From DAIPKP01 sp964545875 (lineage in GTDB: Bacteria; Synergistota; Synergistia; Synergistales; Aminiphilaceae): a stretch of 64,000 bases of DNA. This document shows positions 1 through 8,351 of the stretch, in pieces; position 1 is the stretch's first letter, and each line of letters begins with the position of its first letter. The stretch lies in the NCBI GenBank assembly GCA_964545875.1, contig CAZJHH010000003.1, forward strand, positions 124,001-188,000, read 5' to 3'. The translations under genes were made by a program, and so were the position numbers. The notes under the pieces were generated by a model, which ran no database searches, was not told the DNA's origin, and saw only the letters and a program-made list of their open reading frames with translations.

Positions 1-609
1 CTGGTGACGGATACCGCCTGCTTTCCCGTGGTTTCCGGAGCGGCCCGGAGCATTGGTTATGAAGGGCCTTTCCTGAAAACCGACATCCCGGAGGAACTTT
101 TCTCCGGGGATGCCCCTCCGGATCTTCTCGTTTTTGTGGAACGCCTTGGCCGGGGAGAAGACGGAAAGTATTACAACATGCGCTGCGAGGAGATCGGAGC
201 GTACACGGCTCCCCTGGACGGCGGGGCTCTGCTGGCGGAAAAAAGGGGAATTCCCTGTCTTGCGGTGGGAGACGGAGGCAACGAGGCGGGAATGGGTTTC
301 TTTTACCGGGAGCTTCGGGAGATGCTTCCCGGTTTCGCCTCCTGCATATCCGCCATCGGAGCCACCGTGACGCTTCCGGTGGACGTCTCGAACTGGGGCT
401 GCTATGCCCTGGCGGGACTTTTGGGCGATTCTCCCGCGTCCTGGCTGGGCATCCGGGAGGGAGAAGAGCTTGCCATGCTCCAGGCCATGGAGGCGGAAGG
501 AGCCGTGGACGGGGCCACAAAAAAACAGGGACATACCGTGGATGGCATGTCCCTGGAGCGGCAGATTGAAGTGGCCCGGGAAATTCGGGAGATCCTCGCG
601 GAACGCTAG
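1..609 (+). CDS. D-glutamate cyclase (DUF4392 family), C-terminal part; 5' end outside window
   Basis: The reading frame is open from the first base, so the gene starts upstream and only the last 202 residues are present. The visible part has the features of the DUF4392/D-glutamate cyclase family: a glycine-rich segment (AVGDGGNEAGMG) followed by a conserved TLPVDVSNWGCYAL block, and a C-terminal helix ending at the TAG stop. Family members convert D-glutamate to 5-oxo-D-proline and probably dispose of D-glutamate. The next gene converges from the minus strand 47 bases away. The family call is by recognition of these motifs; the substrate is inferred from the family. Confidence 0.75.
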   Translation: MVTDTACFPVVSGAARSIGYEGPFLKTDIPEELFSGDAPPDLLVFVERLGRGEDGKYYNMRCEEIGAYTAPLDGGALLAEKRGIPCLAVGDGGNEAGMGFFYRELREMLPGFASCISAIGATVTLPVDVSNWGCYALAGLLGDSPASWLGIREGEELAMLQAMEAEGAVDGATKKQGHTVDGMSLERQIEVAREIREILAER

Positions 610-656
610 GACTTGCAGAACGCCGGGCCTAGGCGAACCGAGCTTTTCCGCCTTTG

Positions 657-1157
657 CTATGTCGTTCTCGATCCGTGGAGGCTGTGAAACTTCCGTTCGA
701 TCACCGGAACGAAAGCCAGAGCGAAGGCCGCTCCCGCACCGGTTTGAATGAGATCGGTCACGAGCTCCACCGGGGCGGCCTTCCAGCCGTAGAGTATTCC
801 CGCCGCAGTAGTGTAGCCCGCCACCATGATGGCGGCTCCCGCCAGAATGGCCAGAGGGCGGGATTTTTTTCCCAGGGTGCCCACCACGTATCCTTCGCAC
901 CCCTTGATAATTGCCGTAAGAGGAGCCCAGAGAGGGTATCCCAGGATAACATCCGCCAGAGAAGCCCCGATGGCTCCTGCCGCACCGCCGTAACGGCCTC
1001 CCAAAAGAAGGGCCACCGTGTAGATAACCCCTTCGCCAAAGTTGAAATACACCCGAAATCCCGGCACGGGAACGTGAATCATGGTGGCCACCGTTACCAG
1101 GGCCGCACAGAGGGCCCCCAGGGAGATGACTCGGGAAAGTCCTTTGGTTTCATTCAT
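657..1157 (-). CDS. ECF transporter S component (ECF-riboflavin S-type family, substrate unknown)
   Basis: A 166-residue, very hydrophobic protein with about five to six membrane segments. The conserved blocks are a GEGVIYTVALLLGG segment, then GAAGAIGASLADVILGY and WAPLTAIIKGCEGYVVG, which are hallmarks of the ECF-ribofla_trS group of S components. These proteins bind a vitamin or vitamin precursor and feed it to a shared EcfA/A'/T module, which is not encoded here. The start MNETKG is chosen because GGAAAGGAG lies about 8 bases upstream; the frame stays open for another 95 codons upstream but that part is low-complexity and basic. The substrate cannot be read from the sequence. Confidence 0.8.
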   Translation of the reverse strand: MNETKGLSRVISLGALCAALVTVATMIHVPVPGFRVYFNFGEGVIYTVALLLGGRYGGAAGAIGASLADVILGYPLWAPLTAIIKGCEGYVVGTLGKKSRPLAILAGAAIMVAGYTTAAGILYGWKAAPVELVTDLIQTGAGAAFALAFVPVIERKFHSLHGSRTT

Positions 1158-1597
1158 GAAAATCTTCTCCTTTCCACAGGAAACATGGATGTTTTTCTTC
1201 TGGTTTTCATTGTAAAAGTCTTTTCCGGAGGGTGCCAGATCCAGAAGAAGCGGCGCTTTTCGATTTTCTGGCATGGTCCAGAAGGCGAAAAAGCGGGAAA
1301 ATGTTCCTTTTTCTCTCTTTTTCCTCTTCCGCACCTTTTCCTTTCTTCCTTTCCGGGGTATACTCGGGATACTGCGATAAACATGGACGATTTTCCATGG
1401 GGGCCATGGGCTTTTCCGATAGAACGGTATTGGCTGTCCCACGTTCGAGGTGTTATCTTCCTCTCCTTCTTTTCCGGATAGAACGAAATTCCTTGTGTTC
1501 AGATGCGGCGTGTCCTGAAAGTGAAAACGAAAAAGGCATCACGTGTGGCGTTGTCAGCGGCGCCCTATATTCTATTGTTTCGTGGGGGCTTGATAGT
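1158..1597. other. Divergent intergenic region with no convincing gene
   Basis: This 440-base stretch separates the minus-strand ECF gene from the plus-strand transaldolase. It holds pyrimidine-rich runs, a CCATGG-GGG-CCATGG symmetry (1395-1409) and an imperfect direct repeat, CTTTTCCGATAGAACG at 1411-1426 and CTTTTCCGGATAGAACG at 1469-1485. A possible transaldolase promoter is TTGTCA (1551-1556), 16 bases, TATTGT (1573-1578). On the minus strand the ECF leader can form TTCTGG-ACCATG-CCAGAA, but I could not match it to a known riboswitch. The open frames here are extensions of neighbouring genes without start signals. Confidence 0.5.
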
Positions 1598-2263
1598 ATG
1601 CGTTTTTTTCTTGATTCCGCGAATCTCGACGAGATTCGTAAGGGTGTTTATTGGGGGGTTCTTGCGGGAGTTACCACGAATCCTTCCCTGGTTTCCAAGG
1701 AGGAAGGAGTTTCCTTCCACGACCGTATCCGGGAGATTGCGGAACTTGTAAAGGGTCCGGTAAGTGCCGAAGTTATTTCCCTTGAGCGGGATGCCATGAT
1801 TGCCGAAGCCCGGGAGCTTGCGGCGCTGCATCCCCACGTGGTGGTGAAGATTCCCATGACCTCCGAGGGAATGGGAGCGGTGCGGATTCTTGCGGAGGAG
1901 AACATCCGTACCAACGTCACGCTTATCTTCACGCCCCAGCAGGCTCTCCTTGCCGCCGCCGCCGGGGCCGCCTACGTGAGTCCCTTTGTGGGTCGCCTGG
2001 ACGACATCGGAGAACAGGGCATAGGCTTGGTGGGAGACGTGGCGCACATCTTCGCGCTTCACAATATCCCCACCCAGATTATCGCCGCCAGTATCCGGCA
2101 CCCTCAGCACATTTTCGAAGCCGCTCGGGAGGGAGCGCATATCGCTACGGTTCCCTTCGGAGTACTCAAAAAGATGTTCTCTCATCCTCTTACGGAGGCG
2201 GGAATCGAGCGCTTTTTGAAAGATTGGGAAGGGATTTCGGCCCCCTGCGGAAAAAGCTCATGA
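1598..2263 (+). CDS. Transaldolase / fructose-6-phosphate aldolase family (TalC/Fsa type)
   Basis: A 221-residue protein, the usual size of the short transaldolase family. It opens with MRFFLDSANLDEIRK and GVTTNPSLV, the Schiff-base lysine is in VVVKIPMT, and the NVTLIFTPQQALLAA, YVSPFVGRLDD and IIAASIRHPQH blocks are all present. It would transfer dihydroxyacetone units in the non-oxidative pentose phosphate pathway, or act as an aldolase. Sequence alone does not separate these two activities. The ATG at 1598 follows a GGGGG tract; the longer frame from 1232 lacks family similarity upstream. Its TGA stop overlaps the rho start (ATGA), so the two genes are probably translationally coupled. 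Confidence 0.9.
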   Translation: MRFFLDSANLDEIRKGVYWGVLAGVTTNPSLVSKEEGVSFHDRIREIAELVKGPVSAEVISLERDAMIAEARELAALHPHVVVKIPMTSEGMGAVRILAEENIRTNVTLIFTPQQALLAAAAGAAYVSPFVGRLDDIGEQGIGLVGDVAHIFALHNIPTQIIAASIRHPQHIFEAAREGAHIATVPFGVLKKMFSHPLTEAGIERFLKDWEGISAPCGKSS

Positions 2264-3600
2264 CCTCGGAACATACGGCGAAACCGGACAACGACAACGA
2301 CAACGGGAGTAACGGAGAGGTCCAGGAGCAGAAGAACTTTCCGAAGATACAGCGCAACTTCAACGCCCTCAGCATTCTCACCGCCCAGGAACTCAAAAAG
2401 ATAGCCAAAGAGCTCGGTATCTCGGGAATCTCGGCTCTCCGAAAGGACGATCTCATCCTCCGGCTTCTCAAGGCTCAGTCCGAGCAGATGGGATTTCGTT
2501 TCGGCGGAGGAACCCTGGAAATTCTCGGAGAAGGATATGGCTTTCTCCGCCCCGACGGACTTCTGCCCAGCGATTCGGATATCTACGTTTCCGCCTCCCA
2601 GATCCGCCGTTTCGGTTTGAGAAACGGGGATGTGGTGTGGGGGGTCATTCGGGCCCCCAAGGATCAGGAGCACTATGAGGCTCTTCTCCGGGTGGAGCTG
2701 GTAAACTTCGCGGATCCCGAGCGTTCCCGGCGAAGGCCTCATTTCGAGCAGCTCGTACCGATTTTCCCGGAGGAACAGCTTCGTCTCGAAACGGATCCCA
2801 GGCTCATCGCTCCCCGGCTGGTCGATCTCTTTTCTCCCATAGGAAAGGGCCAGCGCGCTCTCCTCGTTTCGCCTCCCAAGGCGGGAAAAACCACCCTTCT
2901 CAAACAGATTGCCAATGCGGTAATAACCAACAATCCCGAAATCATTCTTATCGTTCTCCTGATAGACGAACGTCCCGAAGAGGTAACGGACTTTTCCCGA
3001 GCCACCCAGGGAGAGATCGTGGCTTCCACCTTCGACCGCCCTGCGGAAGAACACATGCGGGTGGCCAATCTCACCCTGGAGAAGGCCAAGCGGCTCGTGG
3101 AGGCGGGAAAAGACGTGGTGCTTCTCCTGGATTCCATTACCCGGCTCGCCAGGGCTTCCAACCTCACGGTACCTCCTTCGGGGCGTACCCTTTCAGGGGG
3201 TATGGACCCCGCAGGGCTCTATTTCCCCAAGCGTTTCTTCGGTGCCGCCCGGAACATCGAAGACGGAGGGAGCCTGACCATCGTCGGCACCGCTCTGGTG
3301 GACACCGGAAGCCGCATGGATGAAGTCATCTACGAGGAGTTCAAGGGCACGGGCAACATGGAGGTCCACCTCTCCCGCAAACTTTCGGAGCAGCGGGTGT
3401 TTCCCGCCATCGACATTGCCCGTTCCGGCACGAGGCGGGAAGAGCTTCTTCTCAACGAGGGAGATCTTCAGAAAATCTGGACGCTCCGCCGTCGCATCGC
3501 CACGGTGGACGAGGGAGAGGCCCTCAATCTCGTTATCGGCAAGGTGCGAAAAACGGGGTCCAACGAAGAATTTTTGGGAACCATCAAAAGAATATCGTAG
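2260..3600 (+). CDS. rho: Transcription termination factor Rho
   Basis: A 446-residue Rho hexameric RNA/DNA helicase. After an Asn/Asp-rich N-terminal tail (residues 1-30) come the Rho_N helical domain (about 35-80), the cold-shock-like RNA-binding domain (about 82-155, with GYGFLR and YVSASQIRRFGL) and the ATPase core. Walker A is PPKAGKTT at 205-212 and Walker B LLLDSITR starts near 288. The Q-loop/R-loop region GRTLSGGMDPAG follows. The start at 2260 overlaps the transaldolase stop; an upstream ATG at 2224 is possible but adds only 12 unlike residues. Rho terminates untranslated transcripts and so coexists here with many intrinsic terminators. Confidence 0.97.
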   Translation: MTSEHTAKPDNDNDNGSNGEVQEQKNFPKIQRNFNALSILTAQELKKIAKELGISGISALRKDDLILRLLKAQSEQMGFRFGGGTLEILGEGYGFLRPDGLLPSDSDIYVSASQIRRFGLRNGDVVWGVIRAPKDQEHYEALLRVELVNFADPERSRRRPHFEQLVPIFPEEQLRLETDPRLIAPRLVDLFSPIGKGQRALLVSPPKAGKTTLLKQIANAVITNNPEIILIVLLIDERPEEVTDFSRATQGEIVASTFDRPAEEHMRVANLTLEKAKRLVEAGKDVVLLLDSITRLARASNLTVPPSGRTLSGGMDPAGLYFPKRFFGAARNIEDGGSLTIVGTALVDTGSRMDEVIYEEFKGTGNMEVHLSRKLSEQRVFPAIDIARSGTRREELLLNEGDLQKIWTLRRRIATVDEGEALNLVIGKVRKTGSNEEFLGTIKRIS

Positions 3601-3615
3601 AAATTCTCTTTTTTC

Positions 3616-3645
3616 TTGTTCCAAATCCTATTTTTTGCGTATAAT
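3616..3645 (+). promoter_or_regulatory. Sigma-70-type promoter of the LysM/M23 gene
   Basis: TTGTTC at 3616-3621, 18-base spacer, perfect TATAAT at 3640-3645. Because the ATG at 3644 lies inside the -10 box, it cannot be the translation start of a transcript made here; the TTG at 3683 with GGGGAGGGAGA just upstream fits better. Confidence 0.65.
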
Positions 3646-3682
3646 GGAGGGACGAAATCCGGTATTAGGGGAGGGAGACGGT

Positions 3683-5035
3683 TTGTCTGGGTTCTGGCAA
3701 GAGACGCGCGGCAGCGGAGATCGACGAGGAAGCCGAAAAGGCTTGAGGCTTTTTTTTATAACGTTACTTTGTACCATCACGTTATGTAGTGTCGGAGCGA
3801 TACGCAGATCTTCGGAACGGGGCTTCATTCCGGAGTCTTTCTGGTATCTCGGAGGAGCGGGCATGTTGGGCGAGGGAATGATGTACGTAGACATTCTTCC
3901 TACCGCCGAGGCGGATATGCTCCCCTCAAACAGCGAAGGCGTAGGGCCCGTACAGCAGGAAAGTCCCTTTTTTCTCACCGAAGAAATTATCGTAGAGCCT
4001 CTCTTCGACGAAACCTCCGTAGTGGAGGCCGGATTTGAGAAAGAGGAAAATCTCCATTGGTGGTCCCACAAGGTGGCTCATGGAGATACTCTTACGGGAA
4101 TTGCCGAAAAATATGGCGTTTCCATGGCACTCATTCAGGAGTCCAACGAACTTAAAAACCCCCATCGCCTCTCTCTGGGAACGGAAATTCTCGTTCCCCG
4201 GGGAACGGAACACAAGGCTTCGGTGGTGGCGGAGCTGAAACGGCGAAAAGAAGAGGCCGAAAGGGAGCGCAAACAGGCGGATCCCTTCAGCCTTTCGACG
4301 TATGTGGTACGTACCGGAGACAGTTTGTGGTCCATCGCCTCCAAATACGATCTGGACATCAACACCCTCTTCGGATGCAACTCCCTCAAAGACCCGGATC
4401 ACCTCAAACCGGGCACCACGCTTCGCGTTCCCAATCAGGACGGAATTCTCTACGATGTCAAGAAAGGGGATGCCCTCGACAAGATAGCCAAGAAATTCGG
4501 CGTCTACGCCGAAGCCATTCTGGCGGCCAATAACCTTACCTCGTCGAGCACTCTTAAAGAAGGCTCTTCACTCTTTCTTCCCGGAGCAAAGCCCATAACG
4601 GTGGTGCAGCAGATTCAGGGCGTCTCGGGGAACGTTTCCGGAGCAAGTTCTCAGGGTTTCCGATGGCCCATGCGGGGAGCCATATCCAGTCCCTTCGGGT
4701 GGCGCCAGGATCCCTTCACCAAGCGACGGGACTTCCATACGGGCATAGACGTCCGGGGCTCCAGAGGAACTCCCATTGCTGCCGCCAAGGCCGGAACGAT
4801 CTCTTACGCCGGCTGGATGGGAGGCTATGGCCGGGTGGTGGTGGTGAATCACGGAGGAGGCTACACCTCTCTCTATGCTCATTGTGACCGGCTTCTCGTC
4901 CGAAAGGGGCAGAAGGTCAATGCGGGGCAGCAGATCGCCCGGTGCGGTGCCAGCGGGCGGGCCACGGGAACCCATCTGCACTTCGAGGTTCGTTACAATA
5001 ACAAGCCCATCAATCCGAGAAAGGTTTTGCGCTAG
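3683..5035 (+). CDS. Membrane-anchored LysM/M23 peptidoglycan endopeptidase
   Basis: A 450-residue cell-wall hydrolase of the NlpD/EnvC-like class. Order of parts: basic N-terminus, one membrane segment (residues 22-40), a spacer, three LysM peptidoglycan-binding repeats (about 129-172, 207-250, 257-300) with a charged KRRKEEAERERK stretch between the first two, then an M23 metallopeptidase domain (about 328-445). Zinc ligands and catalytic residues are visible: His352 and Asp356 in HTGID, His400 in LYAH, and His431/His433 in HLHFEV. All are intact, so it should be an active endopeptidase rather than a LytM activator. The TTG start is supported by the promoter position and by the RBS. Confidence 0.88.
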   Translation: MSGFWQETRGSGDRRGSRKGLRLFFITLLCTITLCSVGAIRRSSERGFIPESFWYLGGAGMLGEGMMYVDILPTAEADMLPSNSEGVGPVQQESPFFLTEEIIVEPLFDETSVVEAGFEKEENLHWWSHKVAHGDTLTGIAEKYGVSMALIQESNELKNPHRLSLGTEILVPRGTEHKASVVAELKRRKEEAERERKQADPFSLSTYVVRTGDSLWSIASKYDLDINTLFGCNSLKDPDHLKPGTTLRVPNQDGILYDVKKGDALDKIAKKFGVYAEAILAANNLTSSSTLKEGSSLFLPGAKPITVVQQIQGVSGNVSGASSQGFRWPMRGAISSPFGWRQDPFTKRRDFHTGIDVRGSRGTPIAAAKAGTISYAGWMGGYGRVVVVNHGGGYTSLYAHCDRLLVRKGQKVNAGQQIARCGASGRATGTHLHFEVRYNNKPINPRKVLR

Positions 5036-5092
5036 CTTTCCCGAAACGTTGCTTTTCGGAGACGTTTCGGAAGACAAAAGAATAGATTTGCG

Positions 5093-5153
5093 TGGTATGA
5101 TTACAAGGGCCGGGGGAGGTGTGGCTTTCCCCGGCCCCTAACTATGATAGGGG
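5093..5153 (+). promoter_or_regulatory. pyrG promoter (extended -10) and G-starting leader with overlapping hairpins
   Basis: TG-G-TATGAT (5093-5101) is an extended -10 element; no good -35 is visible. Six bases downstream the predicted transcript would begin GGGCCGGGG at 5107. That segment pairs perfectly with CCCCGGCCC at 5129-5137. A second hairpin, CCCCTA (5135-5140) with TAGGGG (5148-5153), shares three C residues with the first, so the two compete. The RBS GAGGAGGT follows at 5163-5170. In Bacillus, pyrG transcripts start GGGC and CTP controls them by reiterative G addition; whether that happens here is inference. Confidence 0.5.
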
Positions 5154-5178
5154 CACGGATCTGAGGAGGTCTAGGATT

Positions 5179-6777
5179 GTGGCAAAGTTTGTGTTCGTTA
5201 CCGGTGGGGTTGTATCGTCTCTAGGCAAGGGAATTACCGCCGCATCTCTGGGGGTTCTCTTGAAGCGGCGGGGTTTCCGGGTTTCCATCATTAAACTGGA
5301 TCCCTACATCAACGTGGATGCGGGCACCATGAGCCCCTTTCAGCACGGCGAGGTTTTTGTCACAGACGACGGAGCGGAAACGGATCTCGATCTTGGGCAC
5401 TATGAGCGGTTTATCGACGAATCCCTTTCTTCGAACAACAGCGTTACCACGGGAAAGATCTACTCTTCGGTAATCGCCAAGGAACGGGAGGGAAAGTACC
5501 TCGGTGCCACGGTACAGGTCATTCCTCACGTGACCCGGCAAATTCAGGACGACATCCTCCGGGTAGCGGAAAAGAACGATATGGTGATCGCCGAAATCGG
5601 CGGTACCGTGGGAGACATCGAAGGACTTCCCTTTCTGGAGGCCATTCGACAGTTCGCCTCCCGGGTGGGACGCAAGAACGTTCTCTACTGTCACGTAACT
5701 CTGGTGCCGTACATAGCCGCCGCAGGGGAGATGAAAACCAAACCTACCCAGCATAGCGTGAACGAGCTGCGGCGTATCGGCATCCAGCCGGACCTCATCG
5801 TATGCCGGAGTCAGTATCCCCTGGAAGACGGAATTCGAGAAAAGATCGCCCTCTTCTGCAGCGTGGAGGTGGAGTCCGTCATAGAATGTCAGGATGCCTC
5901 CAGCATTTACCAGGTGCCCCTCATGCTTCATCGGCAGGGAGTGGATTCCCGGGTGCTCCGGAGTTTGGGAATTCCCGAGGATAGGGCCCCCGACCTGGAG
6001 GATTGGCAGGCCTACATCCATAAAACCCTCAATCCCGGAGGGCATGTGGAAATCGCCATGGTGGGAAAATACGTAAGTCATAAGGATGCCTATCTCAGTG
6101 TGGTGGAGGCTCTGCACCACGGAGGAGTCTATCATGACGTGGAAGTGCGGATCCGCCACGTAGAAGCCGAAGACGTGGAAAAGGTGGGAGCCCCGGCCCT
6201 TTTGGAAGGGGTTCAGGGAATTCTCGTTCCCGGAGGTTTCGGTATCCGGGGGAGCGAAGGAAAAATCGCCGCTGCCCGGTATGCCCGAGAGAAGGGAATT
6301 CCCTATTTCGGCCTTTGCCTGGGAATGCACATGGCGGTGGTGGATTTTGCCCGGCATGTCTGCGGTCTCGTGGGTGCCCATAGCACCGAGTTCGATCCGG
6401 GTTCTCCCAATCCTGTGATCCACCTCATGGAGGAGCAGAAAAACCTCGCTGCCTTGGGTGGAACCATGCGCCTCGGCGAGTATCCCTGTACCCTGGTGGA
6501 AGGTACTGCGGTTTCCCGGGCCTACGGAGAGGAGCGCATAGGAGAACGGCATCGTCACCGCTACGAGTTCAACAATGAATACCGGGAACAGCTTGAAGAA
6601 AAGGGGCTTCGGGTAGCGGGAGTGTGCACCGAAAGAAATCTCGTGGAGATCGTGGAGCTCCAGGGGCATCCTTGGTTTGTGGGCGTGCAGTTCCATCCGG
6701 AGCTCAAATCCCGGCCTGTACGGCCCCACCCGCTTTTTCGGGATTTCGTGGGGGCCGCTCTCGGCAAAAATAAATAG
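5179..6777 (+). CDS. pyrG: CTP synthase
   Basis: A 532-residue CTP synthase, standard length. The N-terminal synthetase domain starts KFVFVTGGVVSSLGKG (P-loop) and contains the NVDAGTMSPFQHGEVFV segment. The C-terminal class I glutamine amidotransferase has the Cys380 nucleophile in FGLCLGMH and the His-Glu pair in QFHPE. It converts UTP, ATP and glutamine to CTP. The GTG start at 5179 is placed by GAGGAGGT upstream and by the family's usual N-terminus; earlier in-frame codons precede the RBS. The leader suggests control by nucleotide level (see separate entry). Confidence 0.97.
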   Translation: MAKFVFVTGGVVSSLGKGITAASLGVLLKRRGFRVSIIKLDPYINVDAGTMSPFQHGEVFVTDDGAETDLDLGHYERFIDESLSSNNSVTTGKIYSSVIAKEREGKYLGATVQVIPHVTRQIQDDILRVAEKNDMVIAEIGGTVGDIEGLPFLEAIRQFASRVGRKNVLYCHVTLVPYIAAAGEMKTKPTQHSVNELRRIGIQPDLIVCRSQYPLEDGIREKIALFCSVEVESVIECQDASSIYQVPLMLHRQGVDSRVLRSLGIPEDRAPDLEDWQAYIHKTLNPGGHVEIAMVGKYVSHKDAYLSVVEALHHGGVYHDVEVRIRHVEAEDVEKVGAPALLEGVQGILVPGGFGIRGSEGKIAAARYAREKGIPYFGLCLGMHMAVVDFARHVCGLVGAHSTEFDPGSPNPVIHLMEEQKNLAALGGTMRLGEYPCTLVEGTAVSRAYGEERIGERHRHRYEFNNEYREQLEEKGLRVAGVCTERNLVEIVELQGHPWFVGVQFHPELKSRPVRPHPLFRDFVGAALGKNK

Positions 6778-6876
6778 GGGATGGACTCCTTTCACGTGAG
6801 GGAGACCTTTCCCTTCCGGCGCACCTTATTGTAGAATCCGTCGAAAGAACTCACCATTACGGAGGGAGGATTTTGT

Positions 6877-7911
6877 GTGAAAATCAATAAAATGGCCGTA
6901 TGCTGTATGGGAGGCATATTCCTTCTGCTCCTTGCCTGGGGAGCTTTCGCCCAGGAGGAGCCGAGCACTTTTCAAATTCTCGGAAAGGTAGAGAAGATCA
7001 CCTATGGAGAGGAGCGTACCGGAGGGCTCTTGCAGCGCCTTGAGGCGGTGGAGAGAGATCTCTTCGGACGGGAGCTTCCGGGGAGCATTGCGGAACGCCA
7101 GAGCGCCCTCATGAACTTCATGGAGAAAGGCACCCAGGGGCGTCCTTCCTTTCTTTTCAAGCTGGGTATTCTCGAATGGGCGGTGGAGCAGAAAATTTTC
7201 CCCCACCTGGCGGCTACCAAAAGAATCGGTGCCCTGGAGGAACTCGTGGAGGGAACCAGTAGCTCCGACGGCCCCCTGGCCATGCGTTTGGAGAGAGTGG
7301 CCAGCGTACTTCTGGGAAACGACATTCTTTGGGAGGAGCTTTCCATTCCCCAGGGAACCGTCATGAAGGTGGAGCTCCAGGAAACCCTGCGCCCCTCTTC
7401 GGCTCAGGCGGGAAGCAACGTGAAGGTGGCCCTTTACGAGGATTTCGTATTGGGAAGTCGCCTGATCGCTCCCCGGGGAAGCCTGGTGGAAACGTCCATT
7501 CTCGAAGTCAAGCCCCCGAGAAGTTTCGGGCGTCCTTCGGAGATCAACCTTTCCTTCAAGGCTCTCTACCCTCTGGGCCCCGAGGAAATTGAGGTGGGGG
7601 TGGGCGAAAACGCTCAGCAGGCCGCCAAGGCGGATCCTGCGGCGGTGGCCGCTGCGGGAGCGAGCTTCGCGGGGTTGGTGGCCTTCGGCCCTCTCGGCCT
7701 GGCGGGAGGATTCTTTATCCGGGGAGACGGTAAGGAGGTTCCCGAGGGAACCCTCTTCTTCCTTGAAACCGTGGGAGAGGAGTCGACCCATGTCTTTTCG
7801 GTGCCTCCGGAGCTTGAGGGGCTTCTTGCTCCAAAGGGCGAGAGCTCATCCAAGGACGAAGGGCCCGGAGAAAAATCTTCCGGTAACGGCGAAGAGGAGG
7901 TCTCTCAATGA
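6877..7911 (+). CDS. Exported protein of unknown function, first gene of the Lpt-linked operon
   Basis: I do not recognise this 344-residue protein. It has a signal peptide (hydrophobic residues about 7-24, cleavage probably after AFA) and a mostly helical, charged N-terminal half. The C-terminal half has a beta-rich module with VALYEDFVLGSRLIAPRGSLVE, resembling the 'tunable stop/solid entry' patterns seen in envelope proteins, then a Gly/Ala-rich hydrophobic stretch (about 253-280) that could be a membrane hairpin, and an acidic, serine-rich tail. GTG start with GGAGGGAGGA 6 bases upstream. Its stop overlaps the next start (ATGA). Location with lptC- and lptD-like genes suggests an outer-envelope role, which is inference only. 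Confidence 0.75.
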   Translation: MKINKMAVCCMGGIFLLLLAWGAFAQEEPSTFQILGKVEKITYGEERTGGLLQRLEAVERDLFGRELPGSIAERQSALMNFMEKGTQGRPSFLFKLGILEWAVEQKIFPHLAATKRIGALEELVEGTSSSDGPLAMRLERVASVLLGNDILWEELSIPQGTVMKVELQETLRPSSAQAGSNVKVALYEDFVLGSRLIAPRGSLVETSILEVKPPRSFGRPSEINLSFKALYPLGPEEIEVGVGENAQQAAKADPAAVAAAGASFAGLVAFGPLGLAGGFFIRGDGKEVPEGTLFFLETVGEESTHVFSVPPELEGLLAPKGESSSKDEGPGEKSSGNGEEEVSQ

Positions 7912-8351
7912 AAGATCGCTGCAAACGTTGGATTGCCTTGATCCTCCTGGGGGGGATGCTCTTTTCGGCAGCTCCTGCGGTGGCTCTGGATCTCAAGGAC
8001 ATCCTGGGAGATGTGGTGGGCGTCGTGGCGGGCGGATATGCCATCAGTGCCATTGCGGGGCCCCTTAACGATTTCATTAACACTATTACCTTTAACAAGG
8101 GAGTCAAGGCGGAGGGATCCACGGCGGTGGTTCCCATCGTCTCCATCGGTCAGGGAACGCATATCGGAGCGGCCCAGATTACGGGGCCTTCCGCAGCGGT
8201 GAACAACACCAAGGCGGTGGCCCAGATCGAGGCGAGTTATCGCTCCATGCGGGTGCGCATTCTCGTGCCCGTGGATTCCTCAAATCCCGTGCAGCGTTTC
8301 CGTCGAGTCCAGGGAGTAGGCGTCTCCGCCATCATCGACGTCAATCTGTAA
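7908..8351 (+). CDS. Small exported protein of unknown function
   Basis: A 147-residue protein with a clear signal peptide (residues 1-26, ending AVALD). The mature part begins with a hydrophobic, glycine-containing stretch (ILGDVVGVVAGGYAISAIAG) and continues with a short beta-rich region of about 85 residues ending SAIIDVNL. No cysteine remains in the mature part. I do not recognise a family. Start ATG overlaps the previous stop by four bases and the stop overlaps the next ATG by one base (TAATG), so it is tightly coupled on both sides. A structural or adaptor role beside the neighbouring exported proteins is possible. Confidence 0.75.
   Translation: MKDRCKRWIALILLGGMLFSAAPAVALDLKDILGDVVGVVAGGYAISAIAGPLNDFINTITFNKGVKAEGSTAVVPIVSIGQGTHIGAAQITGPSAAVNNTKAVAQIEASYRSMRVRILVPVDSSNPVQRFRRVQGVGVSAIIDVNL

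Noticed and set aside
1158..1260. Riboswitch in the ECF-transporter leader
   Set aside because: I compared it by eye with TPP, FMN, preQ1 and cobalamin motifs; only a simple TTCTGG/CCAGAA hairpin was found, without the conserved loop sequences.
1232..1597. N-terminal extension of the transaldolase frame
   Set aside because: Transaldolase similarity starts at MRFFLDSAN; the upstream part contains the promoter candidate and no RBS.
5221..6795. 524-codon minus-strand frame opposite pyrG
   Set aside because: Shadow of CTP synthase; no motif or ribosome site.
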